From assembly GCF_016595505.1 (NCBI RefSeq), contig NZ_JAENIL010000021.1:1-64000 (forward strand): a DNA stretch of 64,000 bases, read 5' to 3'. The DNA is from Pelagicoccus mobilis. Its GTDB lineage: Bacteria > Verrucomicrobiota > Verrucomicrobiia > Opitutales > Opitutaceae. Position numbers and translations under genes: made by a program. How positions within the stretch are numbered: the stretch's first letter is position 1; each line of letters begins with the position of its first letter. The notes beneath the pieces are model-generated. The model was not told the DNA's origin. It saw nothing but the letters and a program-made list of their open reading frames with translations, and did not search any database. Shown piece by piece: positions 1-9,661 of this stretch.

Positions 1-44
1 GCCCGCGTCACCACTGCAGGAACACTCTCCCCGTGGTCGCGGGC
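1..44. repeat. GC-rich inverted repeat at the left edge
   Basis: Bases 1-7 (GCCCGCG) pair with 38-44 (CGCGGGC), and the stem continues inward through ACCAC/GTGGT with a two-base bulge, so the element can fold into one long hairpin. No T-run follows on the + strand, so a simple terminator reading rightward is not supported. It may be the 3' end of something that starts outside the window. The rest of 1-200 holds no gene I can support. A weak match to the LacI-type operator found elsewhere lies at 157-170 (10 of 14 positions). Confidence 0.4.
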
Positions 45-200
45 TTGAAGCACCGCGCTACGACATGCGCCCATCGTTGTGCAGGTGGGGTCCGGTCGCT
101 GTCCCGAACCTAAACCCAAACGGTATGCAAAAGCACGAGAATGAACGATATCAGAAAGCACCCTGTTTGACCTGACAAAACACTCCAGTAGGTCATCAGC

Positions 201-1637
201 ATGCTCAGTATACGCAGCTTTCTTTGGCTAGCTCCCTTCCTCGGCCACCTACTTCTCGCATCCCCTTACCCGAAGCTCGCCGAAGCCTCCAATACGCAAG
301 ATTGGGGGCGACACATTCAACGTTCGATGGGATTGCTAGCAGAAAGCGCCGAGCAATCCCCAAACCAGATCCGCATACTCTTCTACGGCCAATCCATCAT
401 GGGCGGAAAATGGAGCGACCTCTTGATGCCTTGGGTCGAGGAGAGCTATCCCCACGCCGACATCGAATGGGAGAATCGAGCGATCGGCGGTTTTGCCTCG
501 CAAAATCTGATCAGGGTAGCCGAGCACGACCTTTACCCCTTTCAGCCTGATCTACTCATATTTCACGTCTACGGTCACCACGAACGCTACGAGGAGATCA
601 TTCACAACGCCCGCCAACGCACCACCGCTGAGATCATGCTCATCACGGACCATTGGCGTGGCGACTCGTATCAGGACGGGGAATACAACTCTAGCGAGTG
701 GACTCTCTTTATGGCCGAATGGATCGAGCGGGTCGCCAAAAAATACGACTGCGAACTCGTCGAGATACGCCGACCGTGGAAACACTACCTCGAATCGAAC
801 CAGCTAAAACCGGCTGACCTCCTCAGCGACAATATCCACCTCAATGATCACGGCAAGTGGTTGATGAGAGAGCTGGTGAAGCGTCAGCTCATCTACCATC
901 CCCATACGATCAGCAAATCTTCGGCGGTCCTTAGCCGAGAACTAGTCATCGGACGCGACCTTCACTGGAAAGACGGCCAACTCACCCTTGAGTTTACGGG
1001 CAACAGGATCGACCTCCTCCTGACCAATGGGCATTTGAGCTCCGAAGACTACCAAATCAACGGTCTGCCTCCCGCGCAGATACCTGAACTCTTCAGCTTC
1101 TCTCGACCAGGTTCCGTTATTCCTCCGCACTGGCCAAGTGTCATGCGAGTTAGCGCGCAAGCGCAGTTGTCCGAAGAAGAATGGCAGGTCGAGCTCGTGG
1201 AAGTGAGCGAAGATATGGGACGAATCCGTTTCAAGGTCTTTGGCTCTCAAACAGGTTTCGATGGCGAAAGTATTTCGACGGAAGACTTTGTTTCCCAGTC
1301 GGGAAAAGTCTGCATAGCCGCTGCGGATTGGACCCTCAAAAGATCATTCGAACATAGCCATCTTCCCGCTACTCCCGGTATGCACTTCACGTTTCGATCC
1401 TACGGGAGATTCAAGCCGGAGCTAACTCCGAGCAATTCCCACCAAACCTTATTTTCTGGACTACCAAATGGACCCCATGTCCTCACCGTCAGAGCTTCTG
1501 ATCCTGCAAATCCCCCAAAAATCGAGAGCCTCACAATCCACCGCCCGCCCGTCCCGTACGGTTCATTCGTTCCGATGCCAAAGGAGGCCAACGAGACGAA
1601 ACAAGACTCAGACATATTTTCTCCGACTCCTGATTGA
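201..1637 (+). CDS. Secreted SGNH/GDSL-type hydrolase
   Basis: A probable esterase or deacylase of the SGNH hydrolase superfamily, acting in the periplasm or outside the cell. A hydrophobic N-terminus (residues 1-29) looks like a signal peptide. Block I is FYGQSIMGG with candidate nucleophile Ser65. Block V is DNIHLNDHG with Asp210 and His213. The usual block III GxND is not evident; the region reads HVYGHHERY, so the oxyanion Asn is uncertain. Residues about 240-460 form a beta-rich C-terminal part of unknown role. It is the first gene of a + strand run with the DUF1592/DUF1552 pair. Removal of acetyl or similar ester groups from the polysaccharide is an inference from context. The ATG start directly precedes the signal peptide. 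Confidence 0.75.
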   Translation: MLSIRSFLWLAPFLGHLLLASPYPKLAEASNTQDWGRHIQRSMGLLAESAEQSPNQIRILFYGQSIMGGKWSDLLMPWVEESYPHADIEWENRAIGGFASQNLIRVAEHDLYPFQPDLLIFHVYGHHERYEEIIHNARQRTTAEIMLITDHWRGDSYQDGEYNSSEWTLFMAEWIERVAKKYDCELVEIRRPWKHYLESNQLKPADLLSDNIHLNDHGKWLMRELVKRQLIYHPHTISKSSAVLSRELVIGRDLHWKDGQLTLEFTGNRIDLLLTNGHLSSEDYQINGLPPAQIPELFSFSRPGSVIPPHWPSVMRVSAQAQLSEEEWQVELVEVSEDMGRIRFKVFGSQTGFDGESISTEDFVSQSGKVCIAAADWTLKRSFEHSHLPATPGMHFTFRSYGRFKPELTPSNSHQTLFSGLPNGPHVLTVRASDPANPPKIESLTIHRPPVPYGSFVPMPKEANETKQDSDIFSPTPD

Positions 1638-1668
1638 TCCCAGCTCGCCCGCTTCCTACAAAAAAGAA

Positions 1669-1698
1669 ACTGGTTCCAGTAAAATTTAAACGGTTTCA
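1669..1698. promoter_or_regulatory. Candidate operator region before the DUF1592 gene
   Basis: Two operator-like elements lie in the gap between the SGNH and DUF1592 genes. ACTGGTTCCAGT at 1669-1680 is a perfect inverted repeat, and the same stretch read from 1665 (AGAAACTGGTTCCA) matches the LacI-type site TGAAACAGGTTTCA at 11 of 14 positions. TAAACGGTTTCA at 1687-1698 resembles the same site with one base less between half-sites. No clear -35/-10 pair was identified. Confidence 0.35.
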
Positions 1699-1747
1699 GG
1701 TCGAGCATTAACTGACCAAAGGCTACAGTCGCTCTACTTGTTTTAGA

Positions 1748-4309
1748 GTGCCTTATCGCCCCTCATCGTCACCCTTGCTCGCCATTTTGCTTTTTTGGCT
1801 CAGCTTGCCCCCGCAGTCTCACGCGGCAGCCCCGACCACCGTTGTCGAATTCATCGACAATCACTGCGCCAATTGCCACGACGACATCGAATTAAAGGGA
1901 GGCCTTGATCTGTGGAGTCTCTCCGAGAAGCCCTTTGAGATGAGTCGCCTCGACGATTGGGTTCACGCGTATGATCGAGCTTCCAGCGGCGAAATGCCTC
2001 CAAAGAAAAAGCGGCGCCCTCCCTCTGAAGAATTGGACGCTTTCCTCAAGTCGCTTTCGGAACAGATCACATCGACTGAACAAACCTATCTCGCGACTGA
2101 AGGTCGTTCCCAAAAGCGACGCCTAAACCGCTACGAGTACGAAAACACATTACGCGAGCTCCTACAACTCCCCCACCTTTCCATTCGTGATTCCCTTCCA
2201 GAAGACCCTACCGCCTTCCATTTCAATAAAGTAGGCGAAGCTCTGGATGTATCACACGTGCAAATCGCGCGCTATCTTCAGACCGCCGAGTATTCGATTC
2301 GCCAGGCGATCGCGTCACAGGAATCAAAACCAGAGATCACCAAGCGACGCTACCACACTTGGCGCCAAGGCTACGGTTTTCTCAAAACCGCTGGTCCTGT
2401 CCTTCGACAAACCTTCCCCATCGTCGGACTCGAGCTTCAAACCCATATCATGCCGGACATTGTGCCGGGCTCCTACCGACGCACCCGTCCGGACTGGGGA
2501 GCCGCTTCTGAAGATAGCCGCATCAACGAAGAAGCCATCGTGATGCTCATGAGCACCTACGAACCGGCGGAAATCCAGTTTAGCAAGTTCAGAGCCCCGC
2601 ACAACGGCATCTATCGTCTTACTTTCTCAGGCTATTCGATCTGGATGAACAACCAGTACAACGCAGTATCAAAAGGCCGCAGACCGGAACCCGTCACCAT
2701 CTACGCGGACTCTCCGCCCCGCCTCCTAAGACACGTCGGAAATATAGATTTCGGAACGGAACCCACGGAACAAACCATCGAAGTCTATTTGAAAAAAGGT
2801 GAAACGATCCGTCCCGACGCCGCTCGACTCGTTCGCTCCCGCCCCCCTGACTTCAAAAATCCACTACAAGAGCACGATGGCATGCCGGGTGTCGCTTTCC
2901 AGTGGATGGAGGTCGAAGGCCCAATCATCGATGAATGGCCACCTAAGGGCCACACTTTACTCTTTGGAGATCTTCCGTTTTCACAGCAGGGCAAGAGCCA
3001 CGTATCTATCGAGTCACAAGACATTCAGAATGACGCAGAAACCTTGTTGCGGGTCTTCCTAGACAAAGCCTATCGAGCACCCGTTCAAGAAAGCGAAGTG
3101 CAAAGATTTACAAATCTGATCCGTGATGCACTGGAAGAAGGGCATTCGTTCACAGAGTCTATGATCGCAGGATACACGGCGATCCTCTCGTCTCCAAAAT
3201 TCATCTACATGCAGCCGGCAGAGGGTAAGCTAGATAGCTACGCTCTCGCGGAACGTCTTTCCTATTTCCTCTGGAACTCTCCTCCCGATCCCGAGCTACG
3301 CTCACTTGCGAGCCAAGATAAGCTCTTTCAGAAAGATATACTCGATTCCCAGATCACCCGCCTGCTCGAAGATCCTCGTTCCCGGCGTTTCGTAGACGCC
3401 TTCCTAGACTATTGGCTCGATCTACGGCACATGCATGCCAGCGGTCCGGATGCTGAACTGTATCCGGAATACCAGCTCGACGATCTCCTCGTGGAGTCAA
3501 TGCCACTAGAAACCCAACTCTATTTCTCCCACTTGATAGCAAAGGATCTTGGCGTCACGCATCTCATCGATGCAGATTTCATAATTGCCAACGAACGACT
3601 CGCTTCGCTCTACGGATTCGAGGAAATCCGGGGAAGCGCGTTTAGAAGAATCCCCCTTCCACCCGGGCACGAACGTGGCGGTCTCATGACCCAAGCAAGC
3701 GTGCTCAAAGTCACAGCGAACGGCACCACAACCTCACCGGTGACCAGAGGCGTGTGGATCATGGAGCGTATTCTCGGAGAGGCCCCACCTCCTCCCCCTC
3801 CTTCGGTGGAAGCGATCGAGTCTGATATCCGCGGAGCCACTACAGTTCGCGAACAACTAGCGCTCCACAGATCTCAAGAGTCTTGCAACGCATGCCACCA
3901 GAAGATCGACCCCGCTGGCTTCGCCCTAGAAAACTTCGACGTGATGGGTGGATGGCGAGATCGCTATCGAGCATCCGCAAAAGGCGAAGGGCTCTCAGTC
4001 GATGGGTTCGGACACGATGGTCTCGTATTCAAATACCTACTTGGTCAACCGGTCGATGCGACCGGAGAGCTTCCTGACGGTAGCAAGTTCCAGGACATCA
4101 AAGGGCTCAAACGTCTCCTTCGACACGAGGAAGAACAACTCGCGCGAAACTTAGTCGAACAACTCTCTATCTACGCAACGGGTGCTCCGGTCCGCTTCTC
4201 CGACCGTCCAAGTATCCAGAAAATTATAGAAGCTAGCCGCGACTCCGAATACGGAGTGCGATCCCTGATACGCAATCTCATCAAGTCGGACCTATTTTTA
4301 AGCAAATAG
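1748..4309 (+). CDS. DUF1592-family protein with cytochrome c-type motifs (PSD1/DUF1587/1592/1588/1585 architecture)
   Basis: A large secreted protein of the family common in Planctomycetes and Verrucomicrobia. The predicted start is GTG, followed by a signal peptide (residues about 1-27). A CANCH motif at residues 40-44 is a haem c-binding signature in the N-terminal planctomycete-type cytochrome region. A second motif, CNACH at residues 713-717, followed by KIDPAGFALENFD, is typical of the DUF1588/DUF1585 end. The middle contains the DUF1587 and DUF1592 regions (RRLNRYEYENTLREL near residue 125; AERLSYFLWNSPPD near 505). The biochemical role of the family is not established, though redox function is plausible from the haem motifs. 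The DUF1552 gene follows 27 bases downstream, the usual pairing, so the two probably form one functional unit. Confidence 0.88.
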   Translation: MPYRPSSSPLLAILLFWLSLPPQSHAAAPTTVVEFIDNHCANCHDDIELKGGLDLWSLSEKPFEMSRLDDWVHAYDRASSGEMPPKKKRRPPSEELDAFLKSLSEQITSTEQTYLATEGRSQKRRLNRYEYENTLRELLQLPHLSIRDSLPEDPTAFHFNKVGEALDVSHVQIARYLQTAEYSIRQAIASQESKPEITKRRYHTWRQGYGFLKTAGPVLRQTFPIVGLELQTHIMPDIVPGSYRRTRPDWGAASEDSRINEEAIVMLMSTYEPAEIQFSKFRAPHNGIYRLTFSGYSIWMNNQYNAVSKGRRPEPVTIYADSPPRLLRHVGNIDFGTEPTEQTIEVYLKKGETIRPDAARLVRSRPPDFKNPLQEHDGMPGVAFQWMEVEGPIIDEWPPKGHTLLFGDLPFSQQGKSHVSIESQDIQNDAETLLRVFLDKAYRAPVQESEVQRFTNLIRDALEEGHSFTESMIAGYTAILSSPKFIYMQPAEGKLDSYALAERLSYFLWNSPPDPELRSLASQDKLFQKDILDSQITRLLEDPRSRRFVDAFLDYWLDLRHMHASGPDAELYPEYQLDDLLVESMPLETQLYFSHLIAKDLGVTHLIDADFIIANERLASLYGFEEIRGSAFRRIPLPPGHERGGLMTQASVLKVTANGTTTSPVTRGVWIMERILGEAPPPPPPSVEAIESDIRGATTVREQLALHRSQESCNACHQKIDPAGFALENFDVMGGWRDRYRASAKGEGLSVDGFGHDGLVFKYLLGQPVDATGELPDGSKFQDIKGLKRLLRHEEEQLARNLVEQLSIYATGAPVRFSDRPSIQKIIEASRDSEYGVRSLIRNLIKSDLFLSK

Positions 4310-4336
4310 AGCCCAACGCTCTTTACCCACCAAGCC

Positions 4337-5662
4337 ATGAACACTCCATACATCGCCCACCGCCGCTCTCTCTCTCGAAGAAAGTTCCTTAAAGGCGCCA
4401 GCGTCGCTCTCTCACTCCCCCTTTTGGATGCCATGAGCCCCGCCTTCGCTAGCTCCATAGGCAACGCGAAGGCCACATTCGATGGCAAACCCCGACGCGT
4501 TCTGGCGATCTGCAACAACCTCGGACTCCTCCCTGACGAGTTCTTTCCAAAGGATACAGGATCAGGCTTCACACTCTCACCGTACTTGGAACTGATACAA
4601 AACCATCGCAACAACTTCACTGTATTTAGCGGTGTATCGCATCCCGATGTCGACGGTGGTCACCCCGCCGACAATTGCTTCCTCACCGCAGCGCCACACC
4701 CAGGCAGTGGCGGATTCAAAAACACGATATCTCTCGACCAGCACATTGCTGAGCAAATTGGCCACCACACTCGTTTCCCCTCACTAACTCTTGGCGTAAA
4801 CGTAGCTCAAGGTGTGCGATCACTTTCCTGGACAGCCTCCGGCGTGATGATTCCGTGCGAGGAGAAAGCATCGGATGTTTTCAGGAGCATGTTTATTCAA
4901 GGAACAGCCGAGGAAGCGGAAGTCCAGATTAAGAAACTAGAACTTGGTCAAAGCATTTTGGATACCGTATCTGATCAAGCTAACTCCCTTAAGAAGGAAC
5001 TGGGAACGAACGACCGAGCCCGATTAGATCAATACTTCACAAGCGTACGCGACCTAGAGAAAAGAATGGCCGCATCCAAAGAGTGGGAGCGGAAACCTAA
5101 ACCTTCCGTATCCGCTTCAGTTCCTTTGGATCCCGAGGATCCCAAGGAATACATGGACAAAACGCAGCTCATGTACGAAATCTCCCGCCTGGCGTTCCAG
5201 ACCGATTCGACAAGAGTTATCAGCCTCATGCTAGACAGCGTGAGTTCGCCCGCCATCAACATCGAGGGCGAACCAGTAAGCGACGGCTATCACAATCTCT
5301 CCCATCACGGGAAATCTGAGGACAAACTGGAGCAGCTTCGAAAGATCGACAGTTGGCACATGAACCTGCTCAGCGAGTTATTCGATGGACTTCAAGAGAC
5401 GCAAGAGGATGGTGACACACTACTCGACCGAACCATGATCCTATACGGCTCTAACCTCGGAAACGCTCACGCTCACACGACCACAAACCTGCCTATCCTC
5501 TTCGCAGGAGGTGGATTCAAACACGGGCATCACCTCGCGTTCGACACAGAGCGTAACTCCCCGCTCCCGAACCTATTCGTATCCATGCTGCAACGACTAG
5601 GAATTGAATCGGACAAGTTCGCATCTTCAACCGGAACGATGCGTGGCCTCGAACTCGCGTAA
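4337..5662 (+). CDS. DUF1552-family Tat-signal protein
   Basis: The partner of the preceding DUF1592 protein, as commonly found in Planctomycetes and Verrucomicrobia. The N-terminus carries a twin-arginine motif, SRRKFLKGA (residues about 13-22), followed by a hydrophobic stretch, so export through Tat and a periplasmic location are likely. Features seen in this family include [14 protein letters not shown] near residue 115 and, towards the C-terminus, [19 protein letters not shown], which resembles the metal-site end of DUF1501/DUF1552 proteins. Length (441 residues) is ordinary for the family. Catalytic function is unknown. The two genes are separated by 27 bases and likely co-transcribed. 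Its presence in a polysaccharide island is the only pointer to substrate. Confidence 0.88.
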   Translation: MNTPYIAHRRSLSRRKFLKGASVALSLPLLDAMSPAFASSIGNAKATFDGKPRRVLAICNNLGLLPDEFFPKDTGSGFTLSPYLELIQNHRNNFTVFSGVSHPDVDGGHPADNCFLTAAPHPGSGGFKNTISLDQHIAEQIGHHTRFPSLTLGVNVAQGVRSLSWTASGVMIPCEEKASDVFRSMFIQGTAEEAEVQIKKLELGQSILDTVSDQANSLKKELGTNDRARLDQYFTSVRDLEKRMAASKEWERKPKPSVSASVPLDPEDPKEYMDKTQLMYEISRLAFQTDSTRVISLMLDSVSSPAINIEGEPVSDGYHNLSHHGKSEDKLEQLRKIDSWHMNLLSELFDGLQETQEDGDTLLDRTMILYGSNLGNAHAHTTTNLPILFAGGGFKHGHHLAFDTERNSPLPNLFVSMLQRLGIESDKFASSTGTMRGLELA

Positions 5663-5699
5663 ACTCACCTAGAAATAAAATCAGTTCAAAAGTACCTCT

Positions 5700-7223
5700 A
5701 TGCTTTTCTCCCATTTCAACCTCCCCAGCCCCTTGCTGGTCGTCTTTGTCTGTGTTGCTTTCTACATTCCCCTTTCAGCCCAAGACCAAGGGTTCTCCTC
5801 AGTCCGAGCAAAGGTCGACTTCGGACAAAAGCTACGCGACTGGGATGGCTTTGGCGTTAATTACGTCGAATCCTGTCAATCGCTTGATCTCGAAAAAGAT
5901 CCTCAGGACTACGGGGGATTTAGTCTTCTCGACGAACAAGAAAAACAGGAAATCATCGAGATGATCTTCAGCGACGACGGATTGAAGGTGAACTTGCTGA
6001 AAATGTTTCTCGACCCTTTCCATCAGGCCACAGTCGATGGAGCCTTCGATCACAAATCCACCACAAAGCACATGCGGGACTTCGCCCGCCGCGGGAACGA
6101 GACCTCCAGAAGTTTCGGAAGGGAACTCAACGTAATCACAACGATGTACGGCCCTCCGGCATGGGCAACTCTTCAAAAGGAAACACGTGGTCGGGACCTA
6201 GATCCGATGAAAGCTCAGGAACTGGCAAACTACATGGTCGATTGGGCAGACTTCCTGACGAACGATGAAGCACTGAACCTCCGCTACCTATCTCTGCACA
6301 ACGAGGGAGAGGGCTGGATGCGTTGGGAAACAGACGGGATCACTCACGAGAGCAACAACTTTGGCCACGACTATAATCTGTTTTGGCCCCCCGAACAGGT
6401 AGTCCAGTTTCTCGATATCCTCCCGCGGGAGCTAGAAAGGCGGGGGCTCGGACATATTGGAGTGACCCCTGGCGAAACTTACAGCTGGGATCGCTTTTAC
6501 CGCTGGGGCTACGCAGACGCGATTGCAGACGATGAAAAAGCGACACGCAATCTCGGGCTGATAACCTCTCACGGCTTCCTAAATTGGGGCTTTAGACGTT
6601 GGAACAGCGAACACATGAGCAACGGTATCGACCTTCTCCGAGAGAAACGACCTGAGCTTCACGCGTGGGTTACTTCCACAAGTTGGGGAAAAATGGATAC
6701 CGATTTCGTCCGTCAAATCTACGGCAACATCTACGGCACAAAAGTAAACGCAATCATACCATGGGCCCTTATCCAACGCCCACCGCTCTGGAAAGGGAGC
6801 GGCGACCCAAACCCTGGCTGTAGTTTCATCGTACGCGAAGACGGGAGCTACGAAGTCCAACAGGGCTACTACTTTTATAAGCAGGTCACAGTCCCCGGCC
6901 AAGCAGGCATGTCTATCGTGAGAACCTCAGCCCTAGACTCAGAGATCGCTTTGATCGGTTTCGGAAACAACGGCACAGAGCACCCAGATGCGTTCGTCCT
7001 GATCAACACCGGTCCTGATACTCGCCACATAAATATCCACCTTTCAGGCACAAGATCGAAGGACTTCAAGGCAACGCGATCTCTTGACGCCCCAAATAGA
7101 AGGCTAAACCTTGCGGTCGAGCGTTACTCTCCGATCGGAAAGTTCGAAACATCTAGCGACGGTATTCTTCTCTACGAGGCGCCAGGCAAATCAGTGACCA
7201 CTTTCATTGGTCTCCAGGACTAA
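5700..7223 (+). CDS. GH30-like (clan GH-A) secreted glycosidase-type protein
   Basis: A secreted (beta/alpha)8-type protein resembling GH30 endo-glycanases, with a signal peptide ending near residue 27 (PLSAQDQ). The N-terminal strand DWDGFGVNYVESCQ, the segment TTMYGPPAWATLQKET and SLHNEGEGW (Asn201-Glu202, expected acid/base) follow the GH30 layout. A beta-sandwich tail begins near residue 400. Oddly, the strand where GH30 carries its nucleophile Glu reads HAWVTSTSWGKMD (residues 321-333), with Ser or Thr at the expected position. It may be a non-canonical family with the nucleophile elsewhere, or a non-catalytic binding protein. Downstream is a sulfatase (36-base gap), upstream the DUF1552 gene (37 bases). 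The substrate could be a galactan or glucan; I cannot tell which. Confidence 0.68.
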   Translation: MLFSHFNLPSPLLVVFVCVAFYIPLSAQDQGFSSVRAKVDFGQKLRDWDGFGVNYVESCQSLDLEKDPQDYGGFSLLDEQEKQEIIEMIFSDDGLKVNLLKMFLDPFHQATVDGAFDHKSTTKHMRDFARRGNETSRSFGRELNVITTMYGPPAWATLQKETRGRDLDPMKAQELANYMVDWADFLTNDEALNLRYLSLHNEGEGWMRWETDGITHESNNFGHDYNLFWPPEQVVQFLDILPRELERRGLGHIGVTPGETYSWDRFYRWGYADAIADDEKATRNLGLITSHGFLNWGFRRWNSEHMSNGIDLLREKRPELHAWVTSTSWGKMDTDFVRQIYGNIYGTKVNAIIPWALIQRPPLWKGSGDPNPGCSFIVREDGSYEVQQGYYFYKQVTVPGQAGMSIVRTSALDSEIALIGFGNNGTEHPDAFVLINTGPDTRHINIHLSGTRSKDFKATRSLDAPNRRLNLAVERYSPIGKFETSSDGILLYEAPGKSVTTFIGLQD

Positions 7224-7259
7224 GTCTACCACATTTCCAGCACCCAACAGTACTCTCTG

Positions 7260-8666
7260 ATGAAGTTCCAACTAGCCCTCCTACTTTCCCTCGGTCTCTG
7301 TCCATTGTTGTCGTTCACACAGCCTGCGAACGCCTCCCCCCCGAACATCGTGCTGATACTTGCCGACGACCTTGGCTATGGTGACCTAGGTTGCTATGGA
7401 CAAACTCGGTTCCAGACTCCCAATATCGATCGACTCGCCGCCGATGGTATGCGGTTCACACAGCACTACGCCGGTTCCCCAGTGTGTGCTCCTTCACGGT
7501 GTTCTCTGATGACCGGCAAACACACGGGTAATGCCTACGTTCGAGGAAACGCTTCCAACCCTGCCGGGCCTCGAGATGGACAACTCCCCCTTCTGGAAGG
7601 AGAGGAAACCTTCGTGAAATACCTGCAAAACGCTGGGTACAAGACTGGAGCTTTCGGGAAATGGGGTCTCGGAAATTTCGATACGGAAGGCTCACCACTC
7701 AAACATGGTTTCGACGAGTTCTTTGGCTACTACGATCAGATACTTGCCCATAATTCCTATCCGGAGTTTCTCATGCGAAACGGCGAGAAGGTCCCTCTCT
7801 CAAACGAAGTTGCCTACCAATCAGAAGAGCTTTGGCACCGCGGACTAGGAAGCGTATCCACTCAAAAGACAGAGTACTCCAACGACATCATCCTCGATGA
7901 AGCTCTCGCCTTCATCGATCGCAATCAGGATGTTCCTTTTTTTCTATACTTCCCAACCACAGCTCCACATGACAATGGCGAAGCTGAAGTTGGCGAACGC
8001 TTTGAAGTCCCCGACAACTCAAAGTACCAAGACAGGACCTGGACTGCGGATGAGAAATCGTACGCCGCATTGGTTGAACACCTCGATTCCCATGTAGGAA
8101 AAATAGAAGCCAAGCTCGCGTCCCTAGGTCTCTCCGGAAACACCATCATCCTGTTTAGCAGCGATAACGGTCCCTTACCTGCCCCGAACCTCAACAGCAA
8201 CGGCAACTACAGAGGGCACAAACGCGACGTATACGAAGGAGGGATACGCGTCCCTCTCATTGTCAAATGGCCTGGCAAGGTCCGACCTGGTAGCCAATCC
8301 AACCACATCTCAGCATTCTGGGACGTCTTTCCCACACTCTGCGAAGCAACCGGTATCACTCAAATACCAGAAACCGACGGAATCTCCTTTCTTCCTGAGT
8401 TGCTCGATCAAGACCAGATGGAACACGAATTCCTGTACTGGGAATTCCACTGGTGGAAGCCCTCAATGCAAGCGGTCCGGCAAGGTAAATGGAAAGCGCT
8501 CCGCTACAATCCCACAGGCCCCATAGAACTCTACAACTTAGAAAAAGACATGTCTGAGATCAACGACCTCTCAAGCCAGTATCCAGAAATTCTGGATCAA
8601 ATGAAAGCGCTCCTCGACAAAACTCGCTCACATTCGGCCCAATTCCCTCTCAAATCAGAAGAGTAA
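7260..8666 (+). CDS. Sulfatase (S1 family), secreted
   Basis: A formylglycine-dependent sulfatase of the arylsulfatase type, removing sulfate esters from a glycan in the periplasm. Signal peptide about residues 1-25. NIVLILADDLGYGDLGCYG (residues 29-47) supplies the Asp-Asp calcium ligands. CAPSRCSLMTG gives the CxPSR maturation motif, with Cys76 the residue converted to formylglycine. GKWGLG and the C-terminal SSDNGP element (SSDN near residue 300) complete the active site. It closes the first + strand gene run; a 133-base gap with operator-like sequence follows. Substrate sugar cannot be read from the sequence. No maturase (FGE or anSME) gene lies in the window, so maturation must depend on a gene elsewhere. 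Confidence 0.93.
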   Translation: MKFQLALLLSLGLCPLLSFTQPANASPPNIVLILADDLGYGDLGCYGQTRFQTPNIDRLAADGMRFTQHYAGSPVCAPSRCSLMTGKHTGNAYVRGNASNPAGPRDGQLPLLEGEETFVKYLQNAGYKTGAFGKWGLGNFDTEGSPLKHGFDEFFGYYDQILAHNSYPEFLMRNGEKVPLSNEVAYQSEELWHRGLGSVSTQKTEYSNDIILDEALAFIDRNQDVPFFLYFPTTAPHDNGEAEVGERFEVPDNSKYQDRTWTADEKSYAALVEHLDSHVGKIEAKLASLGLSGNTIILFSSDNGPLPAPNLNSNGNYRGHKRDVYEGGIRVPLIVKWPGKVRPGSQSNHISAFWDVFPTLCEATGITQIPETDGISFLPELLDQDQMEHEFLYWEFHWWKPSMQAVRQGKWKALRYNPTGPIELYNLEKDMSEINDLSSQYPEILDQMKALLDKTRSHSAQFPLKSEE

Positions 8667-8726
8667 TCCCATCACCTTTCTCTAGCTTTTACAGGTTCAT
8701 CCCGCACTCACGAAAACGCCTGCCGA

Positions 8727-8740
8727 TGAAACAGGTTACA
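8727..8740. promoter_or_regulatory. LacI-type operator before the isomerase/dehydrogenase cassette
   Basis: TGAAACAGGTTACA differs at one base from the operator TGAAACAGGTTTCA (read on the minus strand as TGAAACCTGTTTCA). It lies 59 bases before the isomerase start at 8800. A half-site ACAGGTT also occurs at 8691-8697, exactly 40 bases before the ACAGGTT of this site, about four helical turns, which would suit cooperative binding by a LacI-family tetramer or two dimers. Confidence 0.6.
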
Positions 8741-8799
8741 AAACGAGCAAAATCGCCTGCTCCATCAACTGACAACAAGGTCAATAAAAACAACTCCCA

Positions 8800-9657
8800 A
8801 TGAACCTCCCCTCGCTCAGAACAGGACTTCACAGCTGGAGCTATCGAAAGCTCCTCGATTCAGGAGAACTTGATGTGTACGGTTTCTTAGACGATGCAGC
8901 CCGTATCGGCTTCAAAGACATCGAACTAATGACTGGCCAAGCCGGAACGGTATCTCCGCACATAGGCTCGGAAGATCTGCCCAACCTGAAGAAGATTGTT
9001 GAATACGCTCACTCCAAGGACCTCAGAATCCACACGCTTTCCACATACAACGATTTCTCCATTACCATTGCGGAAGATTGGCGACAGGCCAACATCCGCT
9101 ATATTCTCGAATGGATCTCAAAAGCCGCCGCCCTTAAAGTCCCTAATCTGCGCTTCCTTACTGGATACATCTACGACAAGGATCCATTGGAAAAACTCGA
9201 ACAGCTGGTAATAGAGGCTACCAAACGTTGCGCAGCAAAGGCAGAGGAGTTCGGCATCAACCTAGCATTGGAGAATCATAGCTCCGTTTTTCTCTATGCT
9301 GACGAGATTCTTAGCTTGATCGAAGAAACAGGTTCCTCGCGCTTAACAACCTGTCCTGATCCAACGAATGGTTTCAATATCTCTCAGGAATCAGATCCGC
9401 AAGAACTGGAACGCATGTATGAGAATTTACGGCGACTCGCTCCCAAAGCGACTTGCGCCCATCTCAAGATCTTTGGAATCGAGCACGGAAAACTCATCGG
9501 TTACGATCTGGATCGCGTTATTTCGATTTTCTTAGACTCGGGCTACAACGGTCCGATCATGTTCGAAACAACTGACGAGGATTTCGAAAGCGAAATAATC
9601 GCAGAAGCGAAATCGATAGTGGACAGGAGTATTCAACGCCTCAGCGCGCTCGCTTAA
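8800..9657 (+). CDS. Sugar phosphate isomerase/epimerase-type TIM barrel protein
   Basis: A cytosolic xylose isomerase-like TIM-barrel protein with no signal peptide. Candidate divalent-metal ligands are visible in the expected order: Glu158 (NLALENHS), Asp187 (TTCPDPTNG), His221 (CAHLKIF) and Glu256 (IMFETTDED). Members of this superfamily isomerise, epimerise or dehydrate keto sugars and inosose-like compounds. It is the first gene of a tight four-gene cassette: the next start codon lies four bases after this stop, and a second, divergent isomerase-type protein closes the cassette. Together with the two oxidoreductases this suggests conversion of an unusual or 3-keto sugar into a central metabolite (inference). 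A LacI-type operator lies just upstream. Confidence 0.85.
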   Translation: MNLPSLRTGLHSWSYRKLLDSGELDVYGFLDDAARIGFKDIELMTGQAGTVSPHIGSEDLPNLKKIVEYAHSKDLRIHTLSTYNDFSITIAEDWRQANIRYILEWISKAAALKVPNLRFLTGYIYDKDPLEKLEQLVIEATKRCAAKAEEFGINLALENHSSVFLYADEILSLIEETGSSRLTTCPDPTNGFNISQESDPQELERMYENLRRLAPKATCAHLKIFGIEHGKLIGYDLDRVISIFLDSGYNGPIMFETTDEDFESEIIAEAKSIVDRSIQRLSALA

Positions 9658-9661
9658 AAAA

